Shown in pieces: positions 60,742 to 64,000 of a stretch of DNA of 64,000 bases. Each line of letters begins with the position of its first letter. The stretch's first letter is position 1. The translations under genes were made by a program, and so were the position numbers. The stretch covers positions 16,824,001-16,888,000 of the forward strand of contig OZ038530.1 in NCBI GenBank assembly GCA_964036665.1, written 5' to 3'. The stretch comes from Gordius sp. MW1 (Eukaryota; Nematomorpha; Gordioida; Gordea; Gordiidae). The notes beneath the pieces were generated by a model. It did not search any database, was not told the DNA's origin, and saw only the letters and a list, made by a program, of their open reading frames with translations.

Positions 60742-60928
60742 CTAATAAAATTCAAAAATAGGTGTTATATGACTTTAAAATAAATGTGACAGCTATAATA
60801 ACTAACCTATTTAGTTTCACATTTGTTAATAAAAATTTATCAAATTCTATTAAGAGTGTTTAATCAAAAATCATGAATTTCTTGCTAATAATTATATACC
60901 TTGTAGCTTTATTTGTCTAAAAGTAATA

Positions 60929-62015
60929 CACGGTTCAACAAGAAAAATCAACGGCGAACTGTTTGCAGTTCTGGTAGAGTTTTTTACGGTGAACACAAAT
61001 ATGTTTTTAGTTTTTTCCCTAAACGTCAAGTTTTTTTAAATATTCGTTGTCAAAGTTGCCAAAAACGCGATTTTAGCGTTTTTTAAACGTCAATAACTTG
61101 CAAATTAGTCGGTAAAAATTTTATTTAATAGATTTAATACCTAGATATAGGGGAGAGGAATGTATTTACAATTTTTTTATCCTAGCACTTTTACTTTTTA
61201 AATTATATACAAAATAATTATCCCTATTTTTTAAATTGACAAATTACACCAAACTTTAGGGCGCCCTTCCTCTTTAACACTAGGAATTAAGTGGGTGTTG
61301 TTGTTTTGGTAATAGTAGTAGTAGAGTAGATAAACAACAACACAAACAACAACACGCACTTAATTCCTAGTGTTGAAGAGAAGGGAGGGCGCCCTCAAGT
61401 CTGGTGTAATTTGTCAATGTAAAAGATAGGGATAGTTAATTATGTATATAATTTAAATTTACTTTTTAAATTATATACAAAATAATTATCCCTATTTTTT
61501 AAATTGACAAATTACACCAGACTTTAGGGCGCCCTCCCTCTTTAACACTAGGAATTAAGTGGGTGTTGTTGTTTTGGTAATAGTAGTAGTAGAGTAGATA
61601 AACAACAACACAAACAACAACACGCACTTAATTCCTAGTGTTGAAGAGAAGGGAGGGCGCCCTCAAGTCTGGCGTAATTTGTCAATGTAAAAGATAGGGA
61701 TAGTTAATTATGTATATAATTTAAAAAGTAAAAGTGCTAGGATAAAAAACAAATTGTGAATACATTTTTCTCCCATATATCTACGAATTAAATCTATTAA
61801 ACAAAATTTTTACCGACTAATTAGCAAGTTATTGACGTTTGAAAAACGCTAAAATCGCGTTTTTGGCAACTTTGAGAACGAATATCTAAAAAACTTGACG
61901 TATAAGGAATAAATTAAAGACATACATGTGTTCACCGTAAAAAACTCTACCAGAATCTGCAAACAGTTTGCCGGTTGATTTCACAAGTCTATTATTTTTT
62001 ATTTGTTGACCAGTG
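60929..62015. repeat. Foldback element with duplicated core
   Basis: Same ends as 7977-8793: CACGGTTCAACAAG (60929) and TTTGTTGACCAGTG (62015), with long inverted arms. The centre (CACTAGGAATTAAGTGGGTG...TTAATTCCTAGTGTTGAAGA) is present twice, about 61265-61375 and 61545-61650, with the arm between them duplicated as well. It lies in the upstream intron or flank of the GPCR gene. Confidence 0.87.
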
Positions 62016-62849
62016 AGGTTGTTTTTTGACTTAAAAATTTCACAACTATACAAATACAACTAATCTATGGAATTTCACATTTGTCAATAAAAATTTATCA
62101 AGTTCCTAATAAATGGTATCAAATTTATAGTCAAGAGTGTTAAATCAAATAATCTCTATTTTATTAATGCTAATTATATACCATGTAAGCTTTATTTGAT
62201 TCATAGTAACAACGGTCTTGTAATTATTTGAATGATTAGTAAATTAAAATCTAAATCAGCCACCAGAACAGCCGTGGCAGGCCCGATCGGGCTCCTTAAT
62301 AAAATTTGGAGAATTTTGGCTTGATGGGAAGTTAAATTATTTTGTTTTCGCGTACAATTAATCTATGATAAAAATAATTTTTGAGGGGGGGGGGCGCGGA
62401 CTTTGAACAATTATTTGGTGTATTATTATATGCATTAAAAAATTAAATATTAGTGAAATACTCGCGTAATATGCAATTAAACTTATTTTTCTATATAAAT
62501 AAATTGTGAAGATAAGTTACACTAGATAAATTGCTTATATCATTTATTTCAAATTAACGAGGAAACGCTGATAAATTTAAATTCCGGTGGTTAATTAAAT
62601 ATAAAAACCTTATATAGAAGGTGGCAAAACGTCCGAAAAAACAATATTGATAAATTGACAACTGTATTTACAAATTACGAATAAAACTTTTTTTAAATCT
62701 ATTTTGATGCCCAATCGGGCTTGAAAAGATTACTGCACTGGTTTGGACCCAGTCTACTAAAATGATCGGGTTTGATTGACAGCTCACTCCGATATCCAAC
62801 AAACCCTTTAAATACAATTATAAACTAACCAAATTATATTAGCAGGTGT
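62016..62849. other. No gene seen; TM1 exon of the GPCR not found
   Basis: I looked on the minus strand for a TM1-coding exon and saw none. GCCCGATCGGGCT-type words near 62281 and 62708 resemble hAT termini. A G-run lies at 62383-62394. Confidence 0.4.
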
Positions 62850-63012
62850 CATGGGCGTAGCCAGCATTGGGATTAGAGGGGGGCAATAATGATTTAGGGA
62901 GGGGCATAATGCTCATTTTCTGAAATTTTACCCATAATTTTATATTTCAAAATAAAGGGATTTAGAGGGGGAAGAGCCGCCTCCCTGCCCCCCCCCCTTG
63001 GCTATGCCCATG
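62850..63012. mobile_element. CATGGGCGTAGCC-family MITE
   Basis: CATGGGCGTAGCCAGCATTG to CTTGGCTATGCCCATG with flanks GCAGGTGT and GCTGGTGT (7/8). Confidence 0.87.
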
Positions 63013-63439
63013 GCTGGTGTTATTAATAACTATCTTAAAACCTGTCATAAATGTAACCTAGATCTTGCAAGTATTAAATGCTATCGAGTTGCAAAGGTAA
63101 AACAACTGAAAAATATTTGTTATAGAAGAAATTCATGTTTGTTTTGAAAGTGGTAAATTTATCATGGAGTTAATATGGTTTAATGATTCCTATAACAAAT
63201 GCAAAAATATCACAAAGTGCCGCTAGATAATCATTTCAGATTTTGAATTTGATTTTTATTATTCTTAATTTAAAACAAGGATAATTTTGGAATAAAGAAT
63301 CTCTCTTGCTACAACCTATTCAATTAATATAATTTTAACGTCAAAATATCATTTAAGAAAAATAAATTTTATTTAACAATTTAATATAAATAAGCGTTTG
63401 AGAAGTTTCTTTATATTCTATGGTTCTAATGGCTATTAT

Positions 63440-63735
63440 GGATTATAAATTGCAAATTTTGATCAACAAATTATTGTAGTCAGGGGGGAGGGGTTGGCGT
63501 TTGAAAGCTATTATGTACGCTCTGCGAAGATATTATTGGGTAGATTTATTTAAATTAAAAATGGGTTGCCCTTTATTTAATTCGGGCCGAGTAGGGGCTC
63601 GGGTCGGGCTGCTTAATCAGGCCCGACCTAAACCCGATTATTTTATCAAATTTTGCCAGAGCCCGGCTCGAACCTTTCTCAGATCTGGCCAGGCTCGGAC
63701 CGTGCGAGCTTGGGGCATTCTGTGCAGGGCTCGTA
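63440..63735. mobile_element. Right half of the CCCGACCCG-type hAT
   Basis: The sequence follows the right part of 27172-27790: GAAAGCTATTATGTACGCTC, GGGGCTCGGGTCGGGC, GCCCGACCTAAACCCGATT and a closing GTGCAGGGCTCG. The left end is missing or decayed. Confidence 0.65.
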
Positions 63736-63819
63736 TCAAATAAGAAATTCACAAAATATTTGAAGACCAAAAATTTAAATCCCTCCCCCTCAAAAAATGC
63801 AATCCTGCCTACGCCCATG

Positions 63820-63967
63820 CATGGGAGCCAGGATTGAAATGAGAGGGGGGTAATAATGATTTAGGGAGGGGCGAATAAATTTTAGCCATAATTATATTAA
63901 ATTCGAATTATTATGGATTCAGAGGGAGTAATTAGCCCCTCCCTTCCTCCCCCTAGCTGGGCACATG
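63820..63967. mobile_element. CATGGGCGTAGCC-family MITE, diverged
   Basis: CATGGGAGCCAGGATTGAAA to CTAGCTGGGCACATG encloses the usual TTTAGGGAGGGGCGAATAAA block. It abuts the right end of a second truncated copy (CCTGCCTACGCCCATG, 63804-63819). Confidence 0.65.
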
Positions 63968-64000
63968 GGATAATAGTTGTATTCTATTTCTCTTTCAATT

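Noticed and set aside
63501..63818. Open frames on both strands near the right edge
   Set aside because: They lie in the hAT right-end repeat and a MITE remnant. No coding signal.

Overview
The window is AT-rich animal nuclear DNA: intron-bearing protein genes with GT-AG splice sites and standard-code reading, a seven-transmembrane aminergic-type receptor, and a dense load of animal-type transposons (RTE, P/THAP, hAT, foldback and Helentron-like elements). I cannot name the species. Two genes carry introns of only 33-40 nt that I could place exactly. In KLHDC4 intron length rises from 5' to 3'. That bimodal pattern is reported for parasitic flatworms and a few other compact-intron animals, so a flatworm or a similar invertebrate is a reasonable but unproven guess.

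Layout. 1-8.8 kb is repeats: a Helentron/'pearl'-like non-autonomous element (copy A), a dead RTE retrotransposon with an exact 18-bp target duplication, and a foldback element. 9.0-11.8 kb holds KLHDC4 (+, 10 exons). 12.0-15.7 kb is an inverted second copy (copy B) of the same Helentron-like element, split by a P-element-type (THAP) transposon; copy A preserves the empty site. 17.1-35.2 kb is MBTPS1, the site-1 protease (-, 16 exons reconstructed, 1218 aa), whose introns carry a hAT relic, many hAT-type MITEs and a foldback fragment with a nested hAT. 35-51 kb is gene-poor and full of decayed hAT-type elements plus a third Helentron-like copy (copy C). 51.4-52.2 kb is a complete ribosomal protein eS8 gene (RPS8, -, 6 exons, 208 aa). 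54.7-57.0 kb is a single-exon membrane protein with a Toll-like ectodomain (LRR, LRRCT, LRRNT, LRR, LRRCT, TM) and no TIR domain. 58.1-60.7 kb is the large last exon of a histamine-H1-like GPCR (-), whose first exon(s) were not found. The window ends in further foldback and hAT-type repeats.

The genes do not form an operon or pathway. Site-1 protease (Golgi processing of SREBP/ATF6-type precursors), KLHDC4 (kelch propeller), eS8 (40S ribosome), the LRR receptor and the GPCR are independent neighbours. The common thread is the repeat landscape: several hAT-like families with clear 8-bp target duplications and one short terminal motif around TTGCTATGCAATTT that recurs at many otherwise different loci.
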